Part shown: in pieces, positions 55,177 through 63,971 of the stretch
Layout of the letters: the number at the start of each line of letters is the position of its first letter
How positions within the stretch are numbered: the first letter of the stretch is position 1
Source: SZUA-22 sp963751695
GTDB taxonomy: Bacteria > Bacteroidota > Ignavibacteria > Ignavibacteriales > Melioribacteraceae
NCBI GenBank assembly: GCA_963751695.1
Contig: CAVVVP010000003.1
Location: 186,001-250,000 of the forward strand
Length of the DNA: 64,000 nt
Direction: 5' to 3'
Made by a program: the position numbers and the translations under genes
The notes under the pieces: model-generated
Database searches by the model: none
What the model saw: the letters and a program-made list of their open reading frames with translations, nothing else
What the model was told of the DNA's origin: nothing

Positions 55177-55854
55177 CTAAAAATAATAACTCAATCCAGC
55201 AGAGAGTGAAATGGTCTGAACGGTTTTTTCCACTCCTCTAAGTTCCTCATTCTCATCAGCTTCTACCAAATTGATATTGTTCATAATGCTCCATTTGCCT
55301 CGAACATTTAAAAATAACTGTTTCGATAAAGAGGATAGAAACCCACCACCTAAACCGAGTGTAGTGCTGCTTCTTTTCTCGATTGACTCAGGAAGGTCAA
55401 TTGTAGGACCATTGATTATTTTTATGTATCCAGTATAAGTAAGGTCGTAAAAGAAAATCCCACCTTCGAAGAAAAAATATGGTTTAAATTTCTTCTTACC
55501 GTACATATAGGTAAAATTTAAAACGAGCGGATATAATTTTAAAGGTGCTTCTACATTAAATTCAGCTTCAATATTAATTCCTTCACCGATATCTCCGAGA
55601 TCTTCCAAAAGTCTTTTTTCAAGTTCATCCTGATCTGCTTCATAAGCCGAGACACCCCCAACTAAAGAGAGTTCAAAATTTTGATTAAACTTATAAATGA
55701 ATGCAATATCACCACCATAACCAGTATTATAAGATTTTGCTAACTCACCAACGGTAAAATATACTCCACCAGTTGCGTTGGCTCCAAATTGAGCAATACT
55801 TAAATTATAAGTAACTAGACTTAACAATGTAAATAGTAGAATTTTGGTCTTCAT
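55177..55854 (-). CDS. Outer-membrane beta-barrel protein
   Basis: The 225-residue protein has a signal peptide (ending NLSIAQ) and alternating aromatic strands such as GGDIAFIYKFNQNFELSLVGGVSAYE and GLGGGFLSSLSKQLFLNVRGKW, ending in SLSAGLSYYF, a typical barrel terminus with aromatic last residue. It is an outer-membrane-protein beta-barrel of unknown function. Its ATG overlaps the stop of the upstream potassium channel gene by four bases, so both are translated from one message. Confidence 0.78.
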   Translation of the reverse strand: MKTKILLFTLLSLVTYNLSIAQFGANATGGVYFTVGELAKSYNTGYGGDIAFIYKFNQNFELSLVGGVSAYEADQDELEKRLLEDLGDIGEGINIEAEFNVEAPLKLYPLVLNFTYMYGKKKFKPYFFFEGGIFFYDLTYTGYIKIINGPTIDLPESIEKRSSTTLGLGGGFLSSLSKQLFLNVRGKWSIMNNINLVEADENEELRGVEKTVQTISLSAGLSYYF

Positions 55855-56582
55855 AAAGAATCCTTTTCAGTTTTAGGTTGTGATAAATATTTTCCTACAA
55901 GCATTGCAACTAAAATTGTTAAATATAGTTGACCAGTTATACTTACAATCATTGCCAGAGATCTTGCTGCCGGAAGTACGGGGGTAATATCTCCATATCC
56001 CAAAGTGGTCAGTGTAACATAACTAAAATAAATATAATCATGAAAGCCTGGATCAGCTATGCTATTAAATAATGGGATATCGTTCATTTTAGCATAGTAA
56101 ACATGTATTATTTCAATGGATGCAAAAAGAAAAGCACTTATAATACCGATAAGTAAATAACTATTTATAGCATTTAAAATCATAATGCTGTTTACATTTT
56201 CACTTTTAGAAACATGCATTATCATTGAAGATGTTATATATATTATAAATATTATTAAAACCAAGAAAACAATTAACTGAATGAGGTCACCATGTATAAA
56301 TTGATTTAGCCAAATTAAAGCAACTGTGACCAATCCAAAATATGAAAGGTTAATGAACTTCTGTTTTGGAAACTTTAATGACGTGACACAAGACACTATT
56401 ATTAGTGATATTAAGATATTAAAAACCCAGTCTTTTATACCATCATAACGAACTAAAGGAAGGATAAAACCGAAAAGAATTATACTAATTAATAGTACCA
56501 CATTATCCCGCTTAAGGGTCTTGTCGTTTAAAAAACTTTTATCTTCAGCTAACTCATGTATTTTATGTCTAATTGGTTTCAT
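55851..56582 (-). CDS. Potassium ion channel (two-pore-helix type, Ion_trans_2-like)
   Basis: The 243-residue membrane protein has about five or six hydrophobic segments and a pore loop, YVTLTTLGYGDITPV, in which GYGD is the potassium selectivity filter. The final transmembrane helix (SLAMIVSITGQLYLTILVAML) follows the pore. There is no C-terminal RCK domain, so gating by cytosolic ligands is not indicated. It shares a four-base overlap with the downstream barrel gene. Confidence 0.87.
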   Translation of the reverse strand: MKPIRHKIHELAEDKSFLNDKTLKRDNVVLLISIILFGFILPLVRYDGIKDWVFNILISLIIVSCVTSLKFPKQKFINLSYFGLVTVALIWLNQFIHGDLIQLIVFLVLIIFIIYITSSMIMHVSKSENVNSIMILNAINSYLLIGIISAFLFASIEIIHVYYAKMNDIPLFNSIADPGFHDYIYFSYVTLTTLGYGDITPVLPAARSLAMIVSITGQLYLTILVAMLVGKYLSQPKTEKDSL

Positions 56583-56689
56583 TTACTCAAACAATGTAGG
56601 ATAATAATTAAAAATACAAAAAAGTTTAAAGATAATTCTGGCAACAGGGATGTGAGCTTACTTTACATCAATGCGGTTTTAATTTTAGA

Positions 56690-57508
56690 TTATAATTCGA
56701 TTTGCATTCCTTCTTTTGCTAAGGAAACATTTGGAAAATGCTTTTCGCATTCTTCTTCTACTTTGTGAAGAAAGCTATCGTCATGATCTGGATCGTGATG
56801 CGTCAGCACAAGCTGCTTTACATTGGCCATCTCAGCAACCTTAATCGCTTGTTCCCAGCTGCTGTGACCCCATCCTTTTTTATTCTTTAATTCCTCTGGA
56901 GTATATTGAGCTTCGTGAATAAGTAGATCTGCGTTTTGAGCAATCTCAACAACTCGATGATCAATACTTTCTCCGTGTTCAACATCAGTAGTATAAACAA
57001 CAGCTTTGCCTTCTGTTTCTACTCTATAGCTGCTGGCACCGCCTGGATGGTAGTGGTTAGTAGAAGTTATCTTAACTCCCTCGTCCAATCTAAGTTCACT
57101 TTCATCTTGAACATACTTAAAATTTGCACCCATGGTTTCAAGCGGTACTGGAAAAAACTCTTCGCGCATTTGGTTTTCAAGAATTGACTTCAGATCAAAG
57201 AAATTTCTTGTTATTCCAATTGCAGTTATTTCAAGATTTTTTTTTGAATCGTATGCAGGCAGAAAAAATGGAAATCCTTGTATGTGATCCCAATGAAAAT
57301 GCGAAAATGCTAAGAATACGTTATTATAACTTTCAATATCTCTTTCAAATAGGTCTTTGCCTAAATTTCTAATTCCAGTACCAGCATCAAATATACCGAT
57401 ACCTTTTTCAAAACAAACAGCAACACAAGAAGTATTGCCACCGTAAATCTGAAATTCTGGCTCAGTAACCGGAATTGAACCTCGAGTACCGTAGAATTTT
57501 ACTTTCAT
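56690..57508 (-). CDS. MBL-fold metallohydrolase
   Basis: The 272-residue protein begins MKVKFYGTRGSIPV and has the metallo-beta-lactamase motif HFHWDH (His70, His72, Asp74, His75). A further ligand block is at VVYTTDVEHG and the final histidine at LTHHDPDHDD. The start block and ligands fit the GTRGSIP group of MBL-fold hydrolases (RNase Z- or PhnP-like phosphodiesterases). The substrate is not defined. It lies 3 bases downstream of the 57512-58045 barrel gene stop on the same strand. Confidence 0.85.
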   Translation of the reverse strand: MKVKFYGTRGSIPVTEPEFQIYGGNTSCVAVCFEKGIGIFDAGTGIRNLGKDLFERDIESYNNVFLAFSHFHWDHIQGFPFFLPAYDSKKNLEITAIGITRNFFDLKSILENQMREEFFPVPLETMGANFKYVQDESELRLDEGVKITSTNHYHPGGASSYRVETEGKAVVYTTDVEHGESIDHRVVEIAQNADLLIHEAQYTPEELKNKKGWGHSSWEQAIKVAEMANVKQLVLTHHDPDHDDSFLHKVEEECEKHFPNVSLAKEGMQIEL

Positions 57509-57511
57509 ATA

Positions 57512-58045
57512 TTAAAATGATTTTCCAATTGAAAAAATTATCTCGTAAGTATCCTCAAATTCATTTACAAGGCTGTAACTGAAAACTGGCTTAATATCCC
57601 ATCCATCTGCAAGTATAAACTTGTATTCAGCTCCGACTTTTATTGTGCTAAATGATGAATCTTCAACCAGTTGTATTCCTGCTCCAAGTAAAACGTTAAA
57701 ATATTCAGAAAAATAATACTTAACCATAGCTGAGGGATATTTGATAACTACATCGGGTAATCCCAAACCGTTTGGAATGGAATAATTTGGATAAACAAAG
57801 TCCAATTTTAATCCAAATCCCCATCTATTAGAGAATTTATAATCATATTCTATGCCAATTGAGGCAATGAAAAATGATCTGTAGTTGTTAAAAGCTCCGC
57901 CAGGATAATGATTATAACCTATAAATCCACCAATTCTACTGTTTTTAGATGAATTATCGTCGTAATCTTGAGCAACAAGTGTAGATGATAAGCAAAAGAA
58001 AAATGCCAATAATAATATTTTTATTGATCTGTACATTCGAAACAT
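57512..58045 (-). CDS. Small outer-membrane beta-barrel protein
   Basis: The 177-residue product has a signal peptide (MFRMYRSIKILLLAFFFCLSS..., ending TLVAQ) and barrel-like strands (RIGGFIGYNHYPGG, then IGIEYDYKFSNRWGFGLKLDFVY, then FNVLLGAGIQLVEDS, ending EIIFSIGKSF). Start at the fourth codon (M4) is possible. Its function is unknown. The MBL hydrolase gene follows by 3 bases, so they form an operon. Confidence 0.72.
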   Translation of the reverse strand: MFRMYRSIKILLLAFFFCLSSTLVAQDYDDNSSKNSRIGGFIGYNHYPGGAFNNYRSFFIASIGIEYDYKFSNRWGFGLKLDFVYPNYSIPNGLGLPDVVIKYPSAMVKYYFSEYFNVLLGAGIQLVEDSSFSTIKVGAEYKFILADGWDIKPVFSYSLVNEFEDTYEIIFSIGKSF

Positions 58046-58096
58046 GTAATATTATCTTTTCATGTGAAAATAATACCATTTTGGCTTAATTCAAAT

Positions 58097-58148
58097 AAAA
58101 AAGCGCTATGGTGAGTTAGAACACAAACCTCACAACAAAGCGCTTTTT
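58097..58148 (-). terminator. Intrinsic terminator after the 58171-58791 barrel gene
   Basis: Arms AAAAAGCGCT and AGCGCTTTTTT flank an inner pair GTGAG/CTCAC on the minus strand, followed by a T run. It lies about 22 bases downstream of the stop at 58171. The two-step stem and T tract make it a good call. Confidence 0.8.
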
Positions 58149-58170
58149 GAAATTCAAAAGACGTTAATTT

Positions 58171-58791
58171 CTAATATCCAAAGAAAGCTAATCCAATATT
58201 AAAACCTAAGTAGGATTGAGTATTGTCCGTTGATCCAAAGACAGTTTTGCCAGCACTAAAAGCATAATTATACTTTACACTGAACATTAATGATGTTGTT
58301 CTTGAAAGTGCGAGTAATACTCCAGCTTCTGGTGCTAAACCAAAATGCCAGTTGCTTGTTTCCAATTGAAAGACACCCAATTCAAATCTTTGTACTATAT
58401 AATATGTTCCCAACCCAACTCCTAAAAATGGTCTAAAAGAATCTCTTCGTTTACCAAAGTGGTAATGACCATTGACCATAATCGGAAAAGAGTTGGTATA
58501 ACGAACTTGAGTTCCTGTTACTGTTGTGCCAGTTGTTTCTTCTTCAATGTCAACTGTTTCGTTCAACTTTTTATCAAAAATGTTCCATCCAAACATACCA
58601 CCGAAAGACCAGTTCTTATTTGTGAATGATCTTCCTTCGAATGAGAATCCTTGCCAACTATAATCAATTATAAAATCTTTTGTGTTACCCATCGGCATTG
58701 CCGTATTATACATCAGAGCTCCAAGAAAATCTTGTGCAAATAAGTTTGCACTTGATAACATTAGAATTACTGCTAAATATTTAATTTTCAT
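58171..58791 (-). CDS. Outer-membrane beta-barrel protein
   Basis: I start at the ATG at 58791 (the frame also opens with a GTG at 58812), giving 206 residues. The signal peptide MKIKYLAVILMLSSANLFAQ is followed by strands with aromatic alternation (YSWQGFSFEGRSFTNKNWSFGG, then FRPFLGVGLGTYYIVQRFELG, then GLAPEAGVLLALS, ending SYLGFNIGLAFFGY). It is an outer-membrane barrel of the OmpA-N/OMP_b-brl type; the function is not known. Confidence 0.78.
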   Translation of the reverse strand: MKIKYLAVILMLSSANLFAQDFLGALMYNTAMPMGNTKDFIIDYSWQGFSFEGRSFTNKNWSFGGMFGWNIFDKKLNETVDIEEETTGTTVTGTQVRYTNSFPIMVNGHYHFGKRRDSFRPFLGVGLGTYYIVQRFELGVFQLETSNWHFGLAPEAGVLLALSRTTSLMFSVKYNYAFSAGKTVFGSTDNTQSYLGFNIGLAFFGY

Positions 58792-58824
58792 TTTTATACC
58801 TATTATTTTCACTTTTCAAATTTA

Positions 58825-59493
58825 CTAGTTAAGCTTCAAGTATGGAGACTGACTGAATGCCTGATCAATTGTATTAACTAATCTTTCTTCACCATTACTA
58901 GATTGTAAAAGTCCATTTATTGTAGCATACCATGGAACAACAAAATTATCTGAGCCTTCTGAAGCGGCAACATCAAAGTAATCAATGTAGAGTGTTCCTA
59001 AATAATAGGTGGATTTTCCTACGTATGGTGGGTAATAACCAGGATACCCCCACCAACCTCCCCAGCCATAGCCATACCAAGGATACCAACCCCCAGAATA
59101 ATACTGATCAACTTGAGTACCTAAAGCTTGAATTACGACAACTACTGCAGGCTTGTTTTGTTCACTAGGATCTTTAATTTCAGTGTAACCATAATCAAGC
59201 ATATTCTGTCGAATGGTAGAAACTATCAAAGCATCACTATCCCTAGATAACAACTCTGAATCAGACTTTGTAGTATCGCCGGTGATATGATAAACAGAAT
59301 CGATCATTGAAAATGTTCTCAATGCACTAAAGTCTGTTTCTTTATCATATTTAGTTACAACAACATCGTAATCTGCCGTGGTTAAACCATAATCAGTATA
59401 ACATGATGAAACCCCAATTAGTAAAACGAGAAAAACCAATACTGACGAATACTTACGCCATTTATTGTTTTTATTACTCAATTTTAAGTTCAT
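58825..59493 (-). CDS. DUF4136 family lipoprotein
   Basis: The 222-residue product has a lipoprotein signal (LLIGVSSC, Cys31) and the DUF4136 pattern KETDFSALRTFSMIDSV with a later SDALIVSTIRQNMLDYGYTEIKDPS. In the middle is an unusual Gly/Trp/Tyr-rich stretch (GGWYPWYGYGWGGWWGYPG). Members are lipoproteins of unknown role. It lies downstream of a second, similar lipoprotein on the same strand and upstream of a barrel gene. Confidence 0.83.
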   Translation of the reverse strand: MNLKLSNKNNKWRKYSSVLVFLVLLIGVSSCYTDYGLTTADYDVVVTKYDKETDFSALRTFSMIDSVYHITGDTTKSDSELLSRDSDALIVSTIRQNMLDYGYTEIKDPSEQNKPAVVVVIQALGTQVDQYYSGGWYPWYGYGWGGWWGYPGYYPPYVGKSTYYLGTLYIDYFDVAASEGSDNFVVPWYATINGLLQSSNGEERLVNTIDQAFSQSPYLKLN

Positions 59494-59602
59494 TTAATTA
59501 CTCCTATTATTAATTATAAATAATTCAATTTAATCTAAACTCAAAAGACATTGTGTCATATATATAAAAAACTATCTGCAAATTCAATGCATGATTCTGT
59601 AT

Positions 59603-60226
59603 CTAATTTATCAACCCATCAGCTTGCATCTCCTCAACAATTACTTGTACTAGTGGGTCGATAACATCAGAAGCTTTTTTTACATTGAAAGATTCTGACA
59701 TTGCACTCCATGCCAACTCTTTACTATTTATATCAAATACATTCGTTTCTAGGTTTACATTCCTCTCCTCGACAACATATCCTGGGCTGGGTGTATAAGC
59801 ATAACTATAAACAGAGCCATAATATCCATAAAATCCGTAATAACCATAGGAAGGAGTATAATTGTAAACCCTAGTTCTGTCTATATTTTCTGCTACAACG
59901 TGCGTTACTAGCGCTGCATCAAAATTTTCCTTTCCAAAATATAGATCAAAATTTTCCTTTGTTATTTTCTCATCTGGGGAAATTATCTCAAGAGATGAAA
60001 CTGCCTCAACTCCATAATCTGTAAATTCCTCTTTTAATTCTGCTTCAAACATTTTTCTAACCCAAGGATCTTTAGCAACCCCAATAAGTAATATTTTTTC
60101 TATTTTATTCATTGCAACTTTATCATTTTTCCATGTGCCGAGAACTTTAATACCCCCACTGCATGAGAATAAAGAAAAACTGACTAAAAATATTGTTATA
60201 AATAGTATTGCTCGTTTAAAATTCAT
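59603..60226 (-). CDS. DUF4136-like lipoprotein
   Basis: The 207-residue product has a lipobox (VSFSLFSC, Cys22). It resembles the neighbour in layout: an initial strand (GIKVLGTWKNDKVA), then IEKILLIGVAKDPWVRKMFEAEL, a Tyr/Gly-rich segment (SYGYYGFYGYYGSV), and DVIDPLVQVIVEEMQADGL at the end. It is probably a paralogue of the 58825-59493 product, anchored in a membrane. Its function is unknown. Confidence 0.72.
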   Translation of the reverse strand: MNFKRAILFITIFLVSFSLFSCSGGIKVLGTWKNDKVAMNKIEKILLIGVAKDPWVRKMFEAELKEEFTDYGVEAVSSLEIISPDEKITKENFDLYFGKENFDAALVTHVVAENIDRTRVYNYTPSYGYYGFYGYYGSVYSYAYTPSPGYVVEERNVNLETNVFDINSKELAWSAMSESFNVKKASDVIDPLVQVIVEEMQADGLIN

Positions 60227-60606
60227 CTTGTCTCTTTTTATTTATGATTAGAATACAAATATACAATAAGATTTTTAAAAAAATCTGTTTTTGCCTTGAT
60301 TTCCTAGTCTCGATGGTTGTTTTTAAAGGATCAATTATATTGTTTTAATCCTTACTAACAGGGTGAAAAGTGATTTATGTCACCATTCCCTCCCTCAGTT
60401 TAAGAGATGCAAATTTTTCATACTTTGTTATCGTTTTTAGTTTGAGCATTTAAAATCGGGATAAAGGCTTTCTTGTAATTGCTGGAGATAAAAGTTTCAA
60501 CAGCACTTCTAAAATAGAGTAGAATCTAAATGTAAAGATCTTTATAGGGATGAATCTTCAAAGAGAATATTACTCTTGAGTGGATCTAGATTACACAAAT
60601 GCTTTG
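60227..60606. other. 380-base intergenic stretch with no gene
   Basis: Nothing coding was seen on either strand. It is AT-rich, and no clear terminator, repeat or promoter element stands out beyond weak inverted repeats. It would contain the promoter of the 59603-60226 lipoprotein gene. Confidence 0.5.
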
Positions 60607-61728
60607 CTAAAAAGCTTCTTCTATTCCAAAATAGAATCCAAAAGCGTTTTTACCAAAACCTATATCTGCACGAACATTAATTTTTTCAGATTTATCTATA
60701 ACAAATCTTACCCCACCACCTATAGAATATTTTATGTTTTTGAATTTAAAGTCTGAAAAATTTTCTCCTACATCACCGGCACCCATAAACAGAATACCGC
60801 TAATTCTCCAGAACAATTCTTTTCGATATTCAACCTGTGCCATCAAATAGTTTTTATCTCTATATCTCCCTTCGAAATATCCTCGCATTCTATACTGACC
60901 GCCAAGTTTGGGGAGTGAGTAAAACGGTGGTGTGCCGCCTGCTGAAGCGGCATAACCTTGTAAAGCTAGTACATTATCATCATCTGTAAACGAATAATAG
61001 TAACGCAGATCGAGTAAATATCTATTAAAGTCATAGTCGCTTCCAAATTCATCTGCAAAGTATACTCCATCAAACTCCGTAAAATAGCCTTTCAGTGGGT
61101 AAAAGACGTTGTCTCTCGTATCAAGAGAAACGCCAAACCCTAATCCTGAAGTTATTCCTCCAAAGATTCCATATACATCCTCGCCATTTAAAAATGGATT
61201 GTTCTTTGTATCAGCAATATTAAAGTTCATAAAATTATAGACAAATGTGAAACTAAGGCCTTCAAAAAATTTGTGTTTTATTTTAAAATCGATGGAAAAG
61301 TTATTATACCTGTATTGGGGTTCTTCAATATCAGGAGAATTGCTCCCAGTTCCATAATATTCATCAATAGAGTTCTCAAAATATATTTCGGCAGTAATTT
61401 CGTTCTTGTTTTGATTAAAATAGACACTAGGTGCTAGAGAAATTAAATATTGATTATTTATTGAGTAATATGCAGATGCTGTTACTTTTGAGGGTCTGGT
61501 ATTTTTTATTCTAGAAGTTCTGAAATAAGCTATACCTCCAGCTCCAAATGCAAAATTAGTTTCAGGTGTATAGAAAGCAAATGGATATGCAAACCAGTTA
61601 AACATTTCTGGTTGTTTTGTATCAACAATTGAGGTACTATCTTGTGCAAACAAATTTACATTAATACAGATTAGAAGAAGGACTAATTTGAAAAAAGAGG
61701 GAAAGCTATTTAGTTTTTGAATTTTCAT
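60607..61728 (-). CDS. BamA/TamA (Omp85) family barrel without POTRA domains
   Basis: The 373-residue protein has a signal peptide ending NLFAQ and goes directly into a 16-strand-type barrel, as in the surface-antigen (D15) domain. LGFGVSLDTRDNVFYPLKGYF and the conserved RMRGYFEGRYRD loop (compare the VRGY/F motif) are present, with a C-terminal NAFGFYFGIEEAF. It lacks the POTRA repeats of BamA and TamA, so it is a minimal barrel that may act in outer-membrane transport. The gene for a 160-residue periplasmic protein lies 59 bases upstream. Confidence 0.82.
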   Translation of the reverse strand: MKIQKLNSFPSFFKLVLLLICINVNLFAQDSTSIVDTKQPEMFNWFAYPFAFYTPETNFAFGAGGIAYFRTSRIKNTRPSKVTASAYYSINNQYLISLAPSVYFNQNKNEITAEIYFENSIDEYYGTGSNSPDIEEPQYRYNNFSIDFKIKHKFFEGLSFTFVYNFMNFNIADTKNNPFLNGEDVYGIFGGITSGLGFGVSLDTRDNVFYPLKGYFTEFDGVYFADEFGSDYDFNRYLLDLRYYYSFTDDDNVLALQGYAASAGGTPPFYSLPKLGGQYRMRGYFEGRYRDKNYLMAQVEYRKELFWRISGILFMGAGDVGENFSDFKFKNIKYSIGGGVRFVIDKSEKINVRADIGFGKNAFGFYFGIEEAF

Positions 61729-61787
61729 TTAAATTGAAATAAGATTCCCTGCTCTGTAAAAAAATGAACAAAGTAGGAAATTCAAAA

Positions 61788-62270
61788 TTACATACTTCCT
61801 GTTGAATCAGAATCAACTGGAAGAAGAGGAATTTCAGTAGCAGTTTGCAAATCAATCAACATGTTCACTCTATTTATAATTTGAATGAATTTACCAGCTT
61901 TTTTAGCTCCTAATGCTTCTTTAACTTTTTTATAGTACTTTCGATTACGATCAACCTTACCTTCATTAAAATCAAAAGATTTTAACATTAATTCATCTGC
62001 TTTTTCATCAGTCATATTTTCGTAGTTTGCAGCATATTCCTTGATTATATCAACCCAAACATCGCCCAGTTTTGTTCCTTCATATTCAAAATCTCGATAT
62101 ATCGGCCAAAATTTTTCTGCCTCAAGATCATTCAACTCCATTGATTGAGCGACTACAGCTTTTTTTTGTGTTTTAATATCACTTCTTAATAATTCAAGAT
62201 ATGTATCTGCAGATTGTGAAAAAAGTGCAGAGGACATAAAAATAATCAGTCCAATTATCGCTTTTTTCAT
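61788..62270 (-). CDS. Helical periplasmic protein of unknown function
   Basis: The 160-residue product has a signal peptide (MKKAIIGLIIFMSSALFS) and a mostly helical body rich in Lys, Glu and aromatic residues (MELNDLEAEKFWPIYRDFEYE, then KEYAANYENMTDEKADELML, then KKVKEALGAKKAGKFIQI). It resembles small Spy/CpxP-like helical periplasmic proteins in layout, but the LTxxQ motif is not seen. It shares the strand with the Omp85-like gene downstream, which may be its partner. Confidence 0.72.
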   Translation of the reverse strand: MKKAIIGLIIFMSSALFSQSADTYLELLRSDIKTQKKAVVAQSMELNDLEAEKFWPIYRDFEYEGTKLGDVWVDIIKEYAANYENMTDEKADELMLKSFDFNEGKVDRNRKYYKKVKEALGAKKAGKFIQIINRVNMLIDLQTATEIPLLPVDSDSTGSM

Positions 62271-62438
62271 TTTTCCTCCAATAAATAATTTGATTTGGGT
62301 GGTTTAACGTTTAAATATAGTAATTAGTTATTACTAATTCCTGTATAAATTTTCAAAAACGATAGAAATTCTTTGTAATTATTGAGTTTTATTTCGACGA
62401 AAGTATTATTTTTCGAAAACTAAAAATCGAGGATAAAG

Positions 62439-63632
62439 ATGCACATATCATCTAAAGTAAGTAGTATGGCTTTTTCGGGAACAATGGCTATTTCCGGCAA
62501 AGCAAAAGAATTGAAAGCACAAGGAATAAATGTAATCGATCTATCTGTTGGAGAACCAGATTTTCCTACTCCACAGCGAATTAAAGATGCCGCACTTCAA
62601 GCAATGAATGACGGCCATACAGGATATACGATGGCTCCTGGAATTATTCCATTGCGGGAAGCAGTAGGTAAATGGATAAAAGATTTTTCCGGTTTAGAGT
62701 ATGCAGCTAATGAGATTATAGTTTCAAATGGAGCTAAACACTCTCTTTATAATACATTTCAGACTATTATTGAACCAGGTGAAGAAGTAATAATACCTGC
62801 ACCTTATTGGGTAACTTATCCAGCTTTAGTAAAAATTTGTGATGGTGTTCCAGTTTACATTGAAACTGGAAGTGAAAGCAACTTCAAAATCACTGCTGAT
62901 CAATTGAAAAAAGCCATCACAGAAAAAACTCGTGCTTTGGTTTTATGTAATCCATCTAATCCAACAGGTTCTGTTTATACAAAAGAAGAACTTGAAGCTA
63001 TCGGTGAAGTTGTGCTAGAAAAAGATCTTTATGTTGTTAGCGATGAAATTTATTCAAGATTGGTATATAACGATTTCGAATATGTTAGTTTTCCATCATT
63101 AAGTCCTGAATTGAAAAAGAAAACAATTCTAGTTGATGGAGTATCAAAAGCCTATTCCATGACTGGTTGGAGAATTGGTTTTACAGCTGCAGAAAAAGAG
63201 CTTATAAGCGGAATGGGTAAACTACAGAGTCAAATGACCTCAAACCCAAGTTCAATTTCTCAATATGCAGCTTTAGAAGCTATTTCTGGCTCACAAGATG
63301 ATGTTGAAGAAATGCGGAAAACATTCTCTGAAAGAAGAGAATATTTGCTCAAAGCATTAAATGATATCGAAGGGGTTAGTTGTGAAGATGCACAAGGAGC
63401 ATTTTATTTATTCCCAGACTTCTCTTCATATTTTGGAAAAAGCAATGGTGATACTAAAATTGAAGGATCATTCGATTTGGCAATGTATTTCATAGCTGAA
63501 GCGCAAGTTGCAACTGTACCTGGCTCTGTTTTTGGAGGTGAAGGATTTATGCGAATTGCATATGCAGCTTCAATGGAAAATCTTGAGGAAGGAAATAAGA
63601 GAATTAAGGACGCTTTGGCAAAATTGAGTTAA
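62439..63632 (+). CDS. Pyridoxal-phosphate-dependent aspartate aminotransferase family enzyme
   Basis: The 397-residue product is a class I/II aminotransferase. It has the N-terminal LSVGEPDFPTP and GHTGYTMAPG motifs, the cofactor pocket NPSNPTGSVYT, SDEIYSRLVY, the PLP lysine Lys237 in SKAYSMTGWRIG, and FMRIAYAASMENLEEG at the C-terminus. It is of the type Ib aspartate aminotransferase group that converts oxaloacetate or similar oxo acids using glutamate. The exact substrate (aspartate, or prephenate/aromatic acids) is not settled. A terminator follows 20 bases after the stop. Confidence 0.93.
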   Translation: MHISSKVSSMAFSGTMAISGKAKELKAQGINVIDLSVGEPDFPTPQRIKDAALQAMNDGHTGYTMAPGIIPLREAVGKWIKDFSGLEYAANEIIVSNGAKHSLYNTFQTIIEPGEEVIIPAPYWVTYPALVKICDGVPVYIETGSESNFKITADQLKKAITEKTRALVLCNPSNPTGSVYTKEELEAIGEVVLEKDLYVVSDEIYSRLVYNDFEYVSFPSLSPELKKKTILVDGVSKAYSMTGWRIGFTAAEKELISGMGKLQSQMTSNPSSISQYAALEAISGSQDDVEEMRKTFSERREYLLKALNDIEGVSCEDAQGAFYLFPDFSSYFGKSNGDTKIEGSFDLAMYFIAEAQVATVPGSVFGGEGFMRIAYAASMENLEEGNKRIKDALAKLS

Positions 63633-63651
63633 AACCGTTTCAATAATATAC

Positions 63652-63681
63652 AAAAAGCCCAACATTTTGTTGGGCTTTTTT
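63652..63681. terminator. Bidirectional intrinsic terminator between two convergent genes
   Basis: AAAAAGCCCAACA pairs with TGTTGGGCTTTTT around a TTT loop; A runs on one flank and T runs on the other make it work in both directions. It lies between the aminotransferase stop (63632) and the convergent DUF4342 stop (63687). Confidence 0.9.
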
Positions 63682-63686
63682 AATTT

Positions 63687-63971
63687 CTATTCTGACTTTT
63701 CTTCCTCATCAACTATCTCGGTAAATTCAGCGTCTTCCTCCTCGTCTTCGGTTCTGATTATCTCAACAGTAAAGTTTGCAACAATCCCGGCAAGCGCACC
63801 AATAGCGGCAACAACAGGGGCAGCAAGTACTCCGATAACTCCGAATGTTAGGGGAATTTCTATAAACGTTTTACCATCGGCATCTTTAATTATTATCCTC
63901 CTGATATTCCCCTCTTTGATTAACTCTTCTATTTTATTTAAAAGCTCTTGTCCTTTTACCTTAAATTCCAT
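63687..63971 (-). CDS. DUF4342 domain protein
   Basis: I start at the ATG at 63971 (MEFKVKG), which follows a GGAGGAAAAA ribosome site; the longer frame from 63983 uses TTG. The 94-residue product has EFKVKGQELLNKIEELIKEGN, RRIIIKDADGKTFIEIPLTFGVIGVL and a Gly/Ala-rich hydrophobic segment (APVVAAIGALAGIVA). An acidic tail ends the protein. This matches the DUF4342 family, with no known function. Its promoter lies near the window's end. Confidence 0.85.
   Translation of the reverse strand: MEFKVKGQELLNKIEELIKEGNIRRIIIKDADGKTFIEIPLTFGVIGVLAAPVVAAIGALAGIVANFTVEIIRTEDEEEDAEFTEIVDEEEKSE

Noticed and set aside
58081..58150. Small RNA or riboswitch in the gap before the 58036/58045 barrel gene
   Set aside because: The only structure is a two-step hairpin with a T tract, explained as a terminator of the upstream barrel gene.
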